Below, piece by piece: positions 1-8,299 of a DNA stretch of 64,000 bases; position 1 is the stretch's first letter; every line of letters begins with the position of its first letter. The notes under the pieces are model-generated. The model made no database searches and had not been told where the DNA came from. It was given only the letters and a program-made list of their open reading frames with translations. The position numbers and the translations under genes were made by a program. The DNA is from Streptomyces sp. NBC_01478 (GTDB taxonomy: Bacteria; Actinomycetota; Actinomycetes; Streptomycetales; Streptomycetaceae): positions 62,001-126,000 of the forward strand of contig NZ_CP109444.1 in assembly GCF_036227225.1 (NCBI RefSeq), read 5' to 3'.

Positions 1-236
1 GATCGCAGAGCGAGCAGAAGCGGCATGCCCGGCGAAACATGGTCGACCTCGTCCGCTTTGCTCATCCCCACCACGAACCCGGCGGAGGCGGCCTCCGCGC
101 GCACGGTGTCGAGGACCGCGGTCTTCCCGATGCCGGCCTCGCCTGTGATCAGAATGATCCCGCCCTGGCCCGAACGCTTCGCCCGGTGCACGACATGCAG
201 CGCGCTCGACATTGGTGCAGCACGGCCACGAAGCAC
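1..236 (-). CDS. LAL-type LuxR regulator, N-terminal part (runs off window)
   Basis: Only the N-terminus is in the window. It reads LRGRAAPMSSALHVV and then a Walker A loop LITGEAGIGKTAVL, the start of the AAA ATPase of large ATP-binding LuxR (LAL) regulators. It closely matches the first ~80 residues of the complete regulator at 56537. The GTG at 236 is preceded by GGAG at 5 nt spacing and keeps the conserved LRGR start; the ATG at 212 would delete it. The effector and the DNA-binding end lie outside the window. Confidence 0.75.
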   Translation of the reverse strand, partial: MLRGRAAPMSSALHVVHRAKRSGQGGIILITGEAGIGKTAVLDTVRAEAASAGFVVGMSKADEVDHVSPGMPLLLALR

Positions 237-299
237 ATGAACTCCCACAAAACCCACCGATCACACAGGTCCCGCTCACTCACGTCGAAGTGAGACGCG

Positions 300-842
300 G
301 GCGACGGACCCGCTGATGTGAGAGGCGACCCGGTCCGGCGCCTCCAGCGGCGACAGGTGACCCATTACGCCAAGCTCGTGAGCGTGGCGGTGAAAATCAG
401 AGGCGGCAGGCGGCCGCGCAGGATCACCTTGTCCTCGTTGCCGACCAGCACCAGCACAGCCGATCGCTCCGGCCCTGCCCGGAAGGTCTCCCCCGGCACC
501 TGACGGTGTGCTTCTGTGCCCGACTCACCGTGGGTCAGGACCAGATCGATGCTGTGGTCGTCGGTCTCGTCGTTGTCGTAGACATGCGACGACACCGCCT
601 GGAATTCGTGCGTCACACCGATCGGAGCCAGCGGGGCGGGTGTGCTGAGCACTACGCCCTTCAGGCCGGTGGGAGGCGAGCACTTGGACCACCTTGCCGT
701 CCGTCGAGCGGCCCACCACGGCGAATCCGCCGTGGCCGAACTCGCCGGCGACGCACTCGGTGTCGTCGGCGAACTGTCGATGACTGGCCGCCAGGTGCGG
801 CGCGATCCACCCCGGGGATGGACAAAGACCAGGGGCCGGGCG
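300..842 (-). pseudogene. Decayed alpha/beta hydrolase
   Basis: Pieces of an alpha/beta hydrolase lie in order but in different frames. They read PLVFVHPRGGSRRTW (oxyanion region), GRSTDGKVVQVLA (nucleophile elbow), APLAPIGVT, LVLVGNEDKV (acid region) and GHLSPLEAPDRVA (catalytic His region). Each aligns with the intact protein at 4921-5721 (for example LVFLHYYGGSRRTW and GHSMGGKVAQILA). About 40 residues between the first two blocks are missing and the nucleophile elbow has changed from GHSMGG to GRSTDG. It is a dead paralogue of that gene. Confidence 0.75.
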
Positions 843-897
843 TCAGTTGGCTGAGGGGGGTGGCCGGGCTCCGGGGAGTCCAGCCACCCGCAGACGC

Positions 898-1275
898 TCA
901 GGCGGTACCGAGGGGGTTGAGGATGGCGTAGCGCCAGGTGCCGTCCTCACCAAGGCGGGCGACATTGGCAGAGGCGCCGGTGGCCTTCTTCCGGTTGCCG
1001 TCGGGAGTGGTGATCTCGAGGGTCCACTCCTCGGTGACAAACGCAATGCCGTCGCCAGCCACGATGCGCGACGGGCCGTTGGACAGCTGGGCCTTGCCGG
1101 CGATCGACCCGGCCGCGTAGTCGCGCAGCGCCTGGCCGGTGACGGTCTCACCGGTGACGGTACGCATGACGGCACCGGGAGCGAGCAGGTTCAGGACCTC
1201 ATCGAGGTTCCCGGAGTTCATGGCCTTCTCGAAGGCCGGGGGGAGCTGCGCCAGGTCGGTAATGGGAGTCGACAT
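898..1275 (-). CDS. NTF2/SnoaL-like protein
   Basis: A 125-residue single-domain protein with the NTF2-like alpha+beta pattern: an N-terminal helix (FEKAMNSGNLDEVLNLLAPG), a charged middle, and C-terminal strands ending WRYAILNPLG. Families of this fold (SnoaL, YybH, DUF4440) are small ligand pockets or enzymes; the substrate cannot be told here. A ribosome-binding site (GAAAGGAAC) precedes the ATG. It lies downstream of the hydrolase at 1429 on the same strand and may be cotranscribed with it. NTF2-like domains recur in the window, fused to an HD domain at 5880. Confidence 0.75.
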   Translation of the reverse strand: MSTPITDLAQLPPAFEKAMNSGNLDEVLNLLAPGAVMRTVTGETVTGQALRDYAAGSIAGKAQLSNGPSRIVAGDGIAFVTEEWTLEITTPDGNRKKATGASANVARLGEDGTWRYAILNPLGTA

Positions 1276-1428
1276 GGTTGTTCCTTTCAGAATTGGATCT
1301 CGTGCAGATCGTTGAAATGGCGGATGCTGAGACCCGCGTGTGAATGTCCGCCAAAACGCCTCGCGGGCAGCAGCGCCGTGCTGATCGGCGCTGCAGGTTC
1401 CACGTATGGGGAGGGGGCTGTGGGACTG

Positions 1429-2211
1429 TCAGGCGTACCGGCGAAGGAAGCTGACCAACGCCGGGTTGACGCGGTCGGGATGAGTGAGGTTCGGCGTGTG
1501 TCCGGCCCCGGTCACGGTGACCAGCTCCTGGGCACCGGAGAGTTCCCCGGCCAGTTTCTGGCCCAACGGGTACGGGATCGGCTGGTCCGCGTCGCCGTGG
1601 ACGACCAAAGCGGGCACCGTGATCTCATCGAGCCGGCCGGTGATGTCATCCGCTCCCATCAGTACCTGCACCGCGTCGGCGAGCCGTTCACGCGGCTGCG
1701 TCTTCCACTTCGCCAGCCACTGATCGTGGATCGCGGGGTGTCCGAGCAGTATCCCCAGCAATACCGGGGCCACTGCCTCCGGACCCGCGCCGCGGAGTCC
1801 CTCGGACGCACCGCGCATCTGCGCCAGCGCCTCGGGTGGCCAGGCGACCGACGTCGTGTCGATGAGCACCAGGGACTTGACCCGGTCAGGCGCCACCAGG
1901 GCGGCTCGCATCGACAGAAAGCCGCCCTGCGAATGCCCCACCAGCGTCGCCTGCTGCACGTCCAGGTGATCCAGGAGCCCGATCAGGTCGGCGGCCGAGT
2001 CCCAGTAGGTGTAGGTCTTTCCGTCGTCCTCGGTCCGGCCGTGCAGCCGCTCGTCCCACACGACGACCCGGAAGTCCTCGGCCAGGGCCTGGACCTGGTG
2101 CACCCACATGTCACGGTCCATGAGGTTGCCGTGGCTGAAGACCACGACCGGGCCCTCACCACCGCTGTCCTCGAAGTACAGGCGGGCACCGTTGACGTCT
2201 GCGTACGGCAT
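1429..2211 (-). CDS. Alpha/beta-fold hydrolase
   Basis: A 260-residue hydrolase. Ser94 is in the nucleophile elbow GHSQGG; the acid is in HGDADQ (Asp209 likely) and His238 is in GAGHTP, so the triad is complete. HGNLMD near residue 27 supplies the oxyanion region. I chose the ATG at 2211 because AAAGGAG precedes it by nine bases; the open frame runs ten codons further upstream. The fold covers esterases, epoxide hydrolases and C-C hydrolases, and nothing in the sequence picks a substrate. Confidence 0.85.
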   Translation of the reverse strand: MPYADVNGARLYFEDSGGEGPVVVFSHGNLMDRDMWVHQVQALAEDFRVVVWDERLHGRTEDDGKTYTYWDSAADLIGLLDHLDVQQATLVGHSQGGFLSMRAALVAPDRVKSLVLIDTTSVAWPPEALAQMRGASEGLRGAGPEAVAPVLLGILLGHPAIHDQWLAKWKTQPRERLADAVQVLMGADDITGRLDEITVPALVVHGDADQPIPYPLGQKLAGELSGAQELVTVTGAGHTPNLTHPDRVNPALVSFLRRYA

Positions 2212-2460
2212 GGTTGTTTTCTCCTTTCCTCCCGGCCTCACCAGGCAATCAGAGGCCCGGCCGGAAGCGGATAACGTGCTGACTGCTTGCTTAAACAGTG
2301 CTCGATGCGAGCGGCGCAGGCGAGATCCGTAAGAGACGCGCCATGGTCGAAAATGGACTCGCTGATCCGCTCATGGCGTGCGTCTCAGAGGACACGGGGC
2401 TCGGCGCAGTCTCCGCCCCACGGCCCAGAACGCCTCTGGCAGTCTCAGCGGGCGGGGCTG

Positions 2461-3357
2461 TCAGCGCTGTATGGCACGGAATGCCCCGGGAGTGGCACCC
2501 GCCGTCCGCTCGAAGAACTTCCCGAAGTTGGTGGGTTCCGTGAAACCCAGCATGCGCCCGATGGACGCGACTGGAAGGCCGGTATGAACCAGCAGCCGCT
2601 TGGCTTCCAGGGCGACACGGTCGTCGATGAGATCCTTCGCGGTACGGCCCGTAGCGGCCAGACAGGCCCGCGTGAGCGTCCGCGGCGAGTAACCGAGGTG
2701 CGTGGCGTACTGGGCGGCACGGCGCCTCGTGGCGAACATGCGTTCCAGCTCGCCGCGGAAGGCACGGAACACCTCGCCCCCCGCCGCAGGGTTCCATTCA
2801 CCAGGGTGCGGCAGCCGAGCAATGCGTACCAGCAGCGCAGCGACAAGCTGCCGCAGCAGTTCCACAGTGAGTTCCGTCTGCGAAGCGTCCCGCTCGGCCA
2901 GCGTGCCGTATTCCGCCGCTATCTCGGCCACCGCCACCGACATGGCCCGGTACTCCACCGCAGACAGTGAGAAAGCGGCAGGGCTGAGCCCCTCGTCGAT
3001 GACGGCTGCACTGGCAGGCACCGGCGGCGGGAAGGCGGGCGTGAACACCACCAGGGTCGCATCAAGATCCGCGATGCCTCCCTGAGGACCCGCAGGGAAA
3101 CGCTGCACCTGACCAGGACGCACATGCAGCAGAGTCCCCGGAGCACACGGGTAACCCACAAAGTCGATCAACGCGGTGCCCTCGCCGCGGGTGACCAGGG
3201 TCAGTTGATGGAAGTCCGGACGGTTGGGCGCCGCCACGACAGGCGGCAACAGCCGCTCACGCAACGTCGCGAAGGATAAAATCTCCAGCCCCAGCCGGGG
3301 CTGATCCGGATTGTCGTAGCTGACGTCGACAACGTCCGGGCTTCCAAAATCAGCCAT
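2461..3357 (-). CDS. AraC-family transcriptional regulator
   Basis: 298 residues. The N-terminal half is cupin-like (VTRGEGTALIDF, GTLLHVRPGQVQRF), as in AraC-type sensor domains. The C-terminal ~100 residues carry the two helix-turn-helix units of AraC/XylS proteins (YATHLGYSPRTLTRACLAATG and VASIGRMLGFTEPTNFGKFFERTAGATPGAFR). It is probably a ligand-responsive activator. The hydrolase at 1429-2211 lies ~250 bp downstream on the same strand and is a candidate target. The ATG at 3357 matches the usual N-terminus. Confidence 0.88.
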   Translation of the reverse strand: MADFGSPDVVDVSYDNPDQPRLGLEILSFATLRERLLPPVVAAPNRPDFHQLTLVTRGEGTALIDFVGYPCAPGTLLHVRPGQVQRFPAGPQGGIADLDATLVVFTPAFPPPVPASAAVIDEGLSPAAFSLSAVEYRAMSVAVAEIAAEYGTLAERDASQTELTVELLRQLVAALLVRIARLPHPGEWNPAAGGEVFRAFRGELERMFATRRRAAQYATHLGYSPRTLTRACLAATGRTAKDLIDDRVALEAKRLLVHTGLPVASIGRMLGFTEPTNFGKFFERTAGATPGAFRAIQR

Positions 3358-3481
3358 ACACCGATGATCGCAGCCACCGCTGACCACACCGGCAACGAGC
3401 CTCCTTCGTCTTGAAGCCACTGCCCGCGAGGCCAGCGCAAACAAGGAGGCCGGCCCTCGCACAGGCCGCAGGCCGAACCCT

Positions 3482-3620
3482 TCAGTCCAGCACGCCCCGG
3501 TGCACTCCCCCCGAGATGTCGAGTTCGGCGAGCAGGCCGTGCACCCGTTGTTCGACGGTGTCCTGGATCGGCCGGACGGCCCCGACGCCCTGCCGTGAGG
3601 CTGTCTTTCTGCCCTGGACA
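3482..3620 (-). pseudogene. Possible C-terminal remnant of an ArsC/low-Mr phosphatase-like gene
   Basis: In the 327-bp gap between the AraC and GlxA genes, one minus frame reads GVGAVRPIQDTVEQRVHG and then LLAELDI before a stop. This resembles the C-terminal helix of arsenate reductase/low-molecular-weight phosphatase proteins. There is no P-loop and no start codon context. The resemblance is short and tentative. Confidence 0.22.
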
Positions 3621-3684
3621 CTGTCGGGGCGGACGTGCGCCTGGGTCGACGGACTCGGTGACCGCGCAAGTGCGGCCTTCGCCG

Positions 3685-4632
3685 TCAGGCGGCCCGGTGC
3701 TGGAAGGTGCGGCGATAGGCCGTGGGCGTGACGTCGAGTGCGTCACGGAAACGGGCGCGCATGTTGGCGCCGCTGCCGAGGCCGCACCGGACGGCGATCT
3801 GTTCCACCTGGAGGTCGGTGGTCTCCAGGAGTTCTCGCGCGCGGTTGATGCGGGCGGTCAGGAGCCACTGGTGGGGGCTGACGCCGGTTTCCTGGCGCCA
3901 CAGGCGGGTCAGGGTGCGCGGGGAGACGCCGGCATGGTCGGCGAGGTGGGGGATGGTGAGGTCCTCTTCGAGGTGGAGCAGGGCCCGTTCACGGGTGCCG
4001 GCGAGCGTGGTGGCCTGGGGGGTGGGGAGGCTCCTGCTGATGTACTGGGCCTGGCCGCCGTCGCGGTGCGGGGCGGCGACGATGTCCCTGGCGATGTCGT
4101 TCGCGACGGCCGCGCCGAGGTCTTTGCGGACCAGGTGCAGACACAGGTCGATGCCGGCCGTAAATCCCGCGGAGGTCAGGATGGTGTCGTTGTCGATGTA
4201 GAGGACGTTGCGGTCGACGCGCAGCCGGGGGTAGAGCTTTTCGAGGTCGTCCGCGCTGGCCCAGTGGGTGGTGACGGTGCGGCCGTCGAGCAGTCCGGCC
4301 GAGGCGACGGCGAAGGCGCCGGTGCAGATGGAAGCGATGCGTATCCCGGCGCGGCCGGCGAGCTTGAGAGCGGCCCTCACCCGTGGGCGCGGAGGGCGCC
4401 GGAAGTCCTCGACGCCCGGGACGATGATCGTGTCCGCTTCGGCGAGCGCCTCGAGACCCGCGGTCAGCCCGAGGGTGAAACCGGCGCTCGTGGTCACGGC
4501 CTCCTCGGTGTCGCCGCACACGGTGAGCTCGTAAGGGGTGTTCGGACGGGCGTTGAAGATCTGCGTGGGGATCCCCAGATCCATGGGCAGCACGCCGTCG
4601 ATCGCCAGGACCATGACCCGATGCTTGTTCAT
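3685..4632 (-). CDS. GlxA-family regulator (DJ-1/PfpI + AraC)
   Basis: 315 residues from the ATG at 4632. Residues ~1-180 form a DJ-1/PfpI domain (VMVLAIDGVLPMDLGIP, the elbow SICTGAFAVASAGLLDGR, TSAGFTAGIDLCLHLV). Residues ~210-312 are an AraC DNA-binding domain (LADHAGVSPRTLTRLW, IAVRCGLGSGANMRARFRD). I prefer 4632 over the ATG at 4659 because it aligns with the GlxA at 21299 and sits 7 nt after a TAACAT box. It is transcribed away from the hydrolase and HD-NTF2 genes at 4921 and 5880, which it may control. Confidence 0.9.
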   Translation of the reverse strand: MNKHRVMVLAIDGVLPMDLGIPTQIFNARPNTPYELTVCGDTEEAVTTSAGFTLGLTAGLEALAEADTIIVPGVEDFRRPPRPRVRAALKLAGRAGIRIASICTGAFAVASAGLLDGRTVTTHWASADDLEKLYPRLRVDRNVLYIDNDTILTSAGFTAGIDLCLHLVRKDLGAAVANDIARDIVAAPHRDGGQAQYISRSLPTPQATTLAGTRERALLHLEEDLTIPHLADHAGVSPRTLTRLWRQETGVSPHQWLLTARINRARELLETTDLQVEQIAVRCGLGSGANMRARFRDALDVTPTAYRRTFQHRAA

Positions 4633-4645
4633 GGCCGCAATGTTA
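4633..4645 (-). promoter_or_regulatory. Leaderless-type -10 box for glxA-like gene
   Basis: TAACAT lies 7 nt before the ATG at 4632, with no ribosome-binding site. This is the geometry of an actinobacterial leaderless transcript. Three other genes of the same families show the same arrangement (21227, 21299 and 52048). Confidence 0.45.
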
Positions 4646-4920
4646 CGTCCGTCATTCATATCGCAGGGAGGGCCAGGGAGCCGCCATGCCCTGGCCCAGA
4701 GATGTTCCCGGGATAAATCACCTGTTCAAGCCGCTGATCGTGTGACCGGAAAGCAAGGGCCCATCCGCGCAGTTCTGGCTCAAAAGATGCGGATGATGGC
4801 AGATGAGCCGTGTCCTGGACGGGAGGTTCCGGAGCAGGATCGAGGAACGAGCGCGGGGCAGCCGACTCCACACATCGGTGGAGCGGTCCGAGAGCCCCGG
4901 CCGTGGACGAGGAGCTGGCG

Positions 4921-5721
4921 ATGACTTCGCTGAATGTGGTGGGCCGCTTCTTCGACGTACAGGGCGGCCAGGTGTACGCCCACGTCCATGAGGGTGACGG
5001 TCCGGCGCTGGTCTTCCTGCACTACTACGGAGGCTCCCGGCGCACCTGGATCCCGGTGCTGCGGCTGCTGGATCCCGGACAGGGCTTCGTGGCCTACGAC
5101 CAGCGTGGATGGGGCGACTCCACGAGCGTGCCGGGACCTTACGGCCTGGAGCAGCTCGCGGACGACGCGCAGCGGGTCATCGATGCGCTCGGATACTCCG
5201 ACTACGTGCTCGTCGGACACTCCATGGGCGGCAAGGTGGCCCAGATACTGGCCGCACGCAAGCCCGCCGGGTTGCGGGGAGCCGTCCTCGTGGCGCCCGC
5301 ACCGCCCGCGCCGATCGGGGTGACCGAGCAGATGCAGGAGATGGCTCTCCACGCCTACGAGAGCGAGGAGGGGATTCTTCAGGGTATCGACCTGATGATG
5401 ACCCGCGGCGGGCTGACTCCCGAGCTGCGCCGGCAGGTGGTCGAGGACAGTATGCGCGGCGGCGAGCAGGCGCGTCTTGCATGGTCGCGCCAGGGCATGG
5501 TCCAGGACGTGTCGGCCGGCGTCTCAGCCATCGAGGTGCCGGTGCTGGTTCTCGCGGGCAGCCACGACAAGGTCGACCCGCCGACCGTGCTTGCCGACCA
5601 CCTGCTGCCGCTGATCCCGACCGCCACGCTGACCGTTCTGAAGGACACCGGCCACCTCTCGCCCCTTGAGGTACCCGACCAAGTGGCCGAACACATCGGC
5701 GCATTCGTCGCCCAGATGTAG
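4921..5721 (+). CDS. Alpha/beta-fold hydrolase
   Basis: 266 residues starting at ATG 4921 after GAGGAG. The triad is Ser101 (GHSMGG), Asp216 (GSHDK) and His245 (TGHLS). HYYGGSRRTW near residue 34 provides the oxyanion region. The layout resembles haloperoxidase/esterase-like alpha/beta hydrolases. It is the first gene of a plus-strand pair with the HD-NTF2 gene at 5880, divergent from GlxA. The pseudogene at 300-842 is a decayed copy of it. Confidence 0.87.
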   Translation: MTSLNVVGRFFDVQGGQVYAHVHEGDGPALVFLHYYGGSRRTWIPVLRLLDPGQGFVAYDQRGWGDSTSVPGPYGLEQLADDAQRVIDALGYSDYVLVGHSMGGKVAQILAARKPAGLRGAVLVAPAPPAPIGVTEQMQEMALHAYESEEGILQGIDLMMTRGGLTPELRRQVVEDSMRGGEQARLAWSRQGMVQDVSAGVSAIEVPVLVLAGSHDKVDPPTVLADHLLPLIPTATLTVLKDTGHLSPLEVPDQVAEHIGAFVAQM

Positions 5722-5879
5722 GCACAGCACTCCAGCCGCGCATCCCCCGTGCGGCGATCGGCTGTCACTCCACATGCCGTGCAGCCGCCCCCACCCTCCA
5801 TACCCGGCACGCGTGAGCGTGCCGCCCGGCCACCGTGCCGATTCGCCCCGGACCGGGGCCCAAATGAAGGAGACACATC

Positions 5880-6929
5880 ATGACCACCGACGCACACCTG
5901 TCCGTGTTCGAGCAGCTCGACCTCCCCGACACGAGCCTCACCCGGGACACATTCGCCTTTGCTGAACAGGCCACGCCTGCCTTCATTCACGATCACTGCG
6001 TCCGCAGCTACGTCTTCGCCCGCGCCCATGCCCAGAACAAGGGTCTGCGCGCCGGTACCGACTACGACGACGAACTGCTGTTCGTCGCTTGCGTCCTGCA
6101 CGACCTGGGACTGAGCGAGGAGGGCAGCAACGGCGATCAGCGTTTCGAGGTCGACGGCGCCGACATCGCAGCGGCGTTCCTCCGCGAGCGTGGTGTCGAA
6201 GAAGAGCGTATCGCCGTCGTCTGGGACGCCATCGCCCTGCACACCACGGACGGCATCGCCTCGCGCAAGGGCACGGAGGTGGCGCTGGCCCACTTGGGTA
6301 TCGCCACCGACATCCTCGGAATCCAGCGTGAGAGCCTTCCTGCCGGCCTCGCCGACGAAGTGCACGCCCTGCTGCCGCGTCAGGACCTGGCCCACGGGTT
6401 CAGCGACATCATCATCACCCAGGGCCTGGCCAAGCCCCGGAAGGCGTCCCCGACGACCTTCATCGGCGACCTGGTGCGCCGCCACCTGCCCTACGGCGCC
6501 TATCCCACCTGGTACGACCTGATCGACGCGGCCGGTTGGGGCGACAAGCCGGTCGGTGTCACCGCCCGCCGCCGTGCCGAGACGCCCCAGCAGTTGGGGG
6601 CCATGTACATGGAGTACCTGGAGGCCGGTGACGTCGAGGGTCTGGTGTCGCTGTACGAGCCGAACGCCCACTTCGTCCCCACTCCCGGAAATCACCTGGT
6701 GGGCACGGACGCCATCCGCCAGGCCATGCAGCAGATGGTCGACAGCGGTGCCCACCTCAAGCTCGAAATGCGCGAGATCCGACAGGTCGACGACGTCGCT
6801 CTGGTGTCGAACACCGCCACCCTCACCGGGGTCGGACCGGAGCCGGTGGTCACCACCACCACCGAGATTCTCCGACGCCAGCCGGGCGGCGGCTGGGTTC
6901 ACGTCGTGGACGACCCGTTCTTCAACTGA
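5880..6929 (+). CDS. HD-domain (cyanamide hydratase-like) protein fused to an NTF2-like domain
   Basis: 349 residues. Residues ~25-200 are an HD-type metal hydrolase: candidate ligands are His37/His39 (IHDHCVRSY), His74-Asp75 (CVLHDLGL) and His121 (WDAIALHTT). The RFEVDGAD segment is shared with the other HD proteins in this window, and the pattern resembles cyanamide hydratases. Residues ~225-349 (TPQQLGAMYMEYLEAGDVEG through GGGWVHVVDDPFF) are a SnoaL/NTF2-like domain. AAGGAGACACATC precedes the ATG. The reaction is inferred only by family. The fusion is unusual; the three sister HD proteins lack the tail. Confidence 0.85.
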   Translation: MTTDAHLSVFEQLDLPDTSLTRDTFAFAEQATPAFIHDHCVRSYVFARAHAQNKGLRAGTDYDDELLFVACVLHDLGLSEEGSNGDQRFEVDGADIAAAFLRERGVEEERIAVVWDAIALHTTDGIASRKGTEVALAHLGIATDILGIQRESLPAGLADEVHALLPRQDLAHGFSDIIITQGLAKPRKASPTTFIGDLVRRHLPYGAYPTWYDLIDAAGWGDKPVGVTARRRAETPQQLGAMYMEYLEAGDVEGLVSLYEPNAHFVPTPGNHLVGTDAIRQAMQQMVDSGAHLKLEMREIRQVDDVALVSNTATLTGVGPEPVVTTTTEILRRQPGGGWVHVVDDPFFN

Positions 6930-6936
6930 CCGCGTC

Positions 6937-6968
6937 GGGCGGCCTGGGCACGGAAGTACAGGCCGCCC
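6937..6968 (+). terminator. Stem-loop after the HD-NTF2 gene
   Basis: GGGCGGCCTG and its exact complement CAGGCCGCCC are separated by 12 nt, starting 8 nt after the stop codon. There is no strong T-run. Confidence 0.55.
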
Positions 6969-7022
6969 GCCCTCCCAGGGCTTAGAACTCCACCAGCGAA
7001 AACCTCCAGGGCTGACATGCCG

Positions 7023-7259
7023 TCACCGACACCCGCCCATTGACACCAACCCGGCGCATCGCAGCGGCCGAGAGAACAAGGGCAGCTGCCGGCGGCGGCA
7101 TCTGGGGGGTGGCGAGACGGGAGCAAGGACCGCACGGGCAATCCGGGGCGGTCGCGCGGCATCCCGGGCGACGCGAACGGCAAGGCACCGCATGAAGTCG
7201 TCAGCGTCCTGGCCGTCGTAGGCGTGATGCAGAGCCTGCGCTTCGGCACACCGTCGCAT
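7023..7259 (-). CDS. Short ORF, possible truncated NTF2-like protein
   Basis: 78 codons starting 2 nt after the stop of the monooxygenase gene at 7262, so probably translationally coupled. The first 30 residues (LHHAYDGQDADDFMRCLAV) resemble the opening helix of SnoaL/NTF2-like proteins. The rest is arginine- and proline-rich and does not look like that fold, so the gene may be frameshifted after ~35 codons. The remainder of the 6969-7022 gap shows nothing. Confidence 0.35.
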   Translation of the reverse strand: MRRCAEAQALHHAYDGQDADDFMRCLAVRVARDAARPPRIARAVLAPVSPPPRCRRRQLPLFSRPLRCAGLVSMGGCR

Positions 7260-7261
7260 GG

Positions 7262-8299
7262 TTACATCAGGGCTTTCAGCGGAGGCGGTACGAGATCGCG
7301 AGCCGCGTTGAAGGAGCGGTACTGCAGTTCCTGCGCGGCTGGACGGCGGAGTCGTTCGTAGCCGGAGAGGGCCTGTTCGACCGGGAGCCCGGGGGCCGTG
7401 AGCAGATCCGAGAGGACTGCCGCATCCTCGAGTCCCGCACCGCCCCCTTGACCGAGAGCCGGGCTCATGGCGTGGGCGGCGTCGCCGGCGATCGCGACCC
7501 GGCCACGGGCCCAGACGGTGGTGGTGACCTGCTCGATGTCGACGGCGAGGTGGTCGGGGTCAGACCGCATGGCCTCGACCACGTAGCCGAGGGGGCCTTG
7601 CAGGCCAGCGAATCGTTCAGCCAGCGCGCTCAGCCGGGTGTCACGGTGCCGCCGGGCCGGGTCGTTGATGAACACCATGCAGTGCAGGGTCTTGCCCCCG
7701 TCGATCAGGAAGTACGCCAGTCGCGAGCCCTGGACCGGTGTGGTGCGGGCGGCGAAGGTCACGCCGATCTTGTTCGGGAGGCGGAAACGCATCACGGTGC
7801 AGCCGATATCGAACGGTGCAGGACCGCCGAGGACGTTGAGGCGGATCCAGGAGCGGACGCCGTCAGCTCCGATGACGGCGTCGTACTCGCCGGTGGTGCC
7901 ATCGTCGAAGCGGACGCCGACGGTGATGCCGTCGTCCTCGACCGCGGCTGGAGTGGTGCCGGTGCGAACCAGGTCACGGACCGGATCGAGGAGCCGCGTC
8001 TGTAAGACAGACCGCTCCAGCAGCATTCCGGGGTAACTCGGCATGGTGTCCACGGGAACCGAGGTGTGCGCGTCGAAGATGTACTCGCGCACCATCAGGT
8101 CCCGCTGCCACAGGCCAGGCGGTAAGCCCAGCTGATCCAGCGCCTTGTGATGCCGGTCGGTCAGCGAGATCGCCCATCCGACCTCGGTCAGCTCTGGGGC
8201 CCGTTCCACCACCGCCACCTCAGCGCCCCGGACGTGCAGACCGTGGGCGAGGCCGAGTCCTACAGGCCCGGCGCCGACGACAAGGACTCGGCGGCTCAT
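7262..8299 (-). CDS. FAD-dependent monooxygenase (class A type)
   Basis: 345 residues. The N-terminal dinucleotide site is VVGAGPVGLGLAHGL, DAVIGADGVRSW is the DG motif, and AIAGDAAHAMSPALGQGG is the flavin GD motif, all in the order of PHBH-fold hydroxylases. It is short for the family (usually 380-550) and has no C-terminal thioredoxin-like domain. The ATG at 8299 overlaps the stop of the upstream SDR (ATGA), so the two are translationally coupled and share the TetR-controlled promoter at 9063. Confidence 0.88.
   Translation of the reverse strand: MSRRVLVVGAGPVGLGLAHGLHVRGAEVAVVERAPELTEVGWAISLTDRHHKALDQLGLPPGLWQRDLMVREYIFDAHTSVPVDTMPSYPGMLLERSVLQTRLLDPVRDLVRTGTTPAAVEDDGITVGVRFDDGTTGEYDAVIGADGVRSWIRLNVLGGPAPFDIGCTVMRFRLPNKIGVTFAARTTPVQGSRLAYFLIDGGKTLHCMVFINDPARRHRDTRLSALAERFAGLQGPLGYVVEAMRSDPDHLAVDIEQVTTTVWARGRVAIAGDAAHAMSPALGQGGGAGLEDAAVLSDLLTAPGLPVEQALSGYERLRRPAAQELQYRSFNAARDLVPPPLKALM

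Noticed and set aside
847..2274. A 475-codon plus-strand frame across the NTF2 and hydrolase genes
   Set aside because: It is antisense to two genes with good ribosome-binding sites and motifs, and has no recognisable domain.
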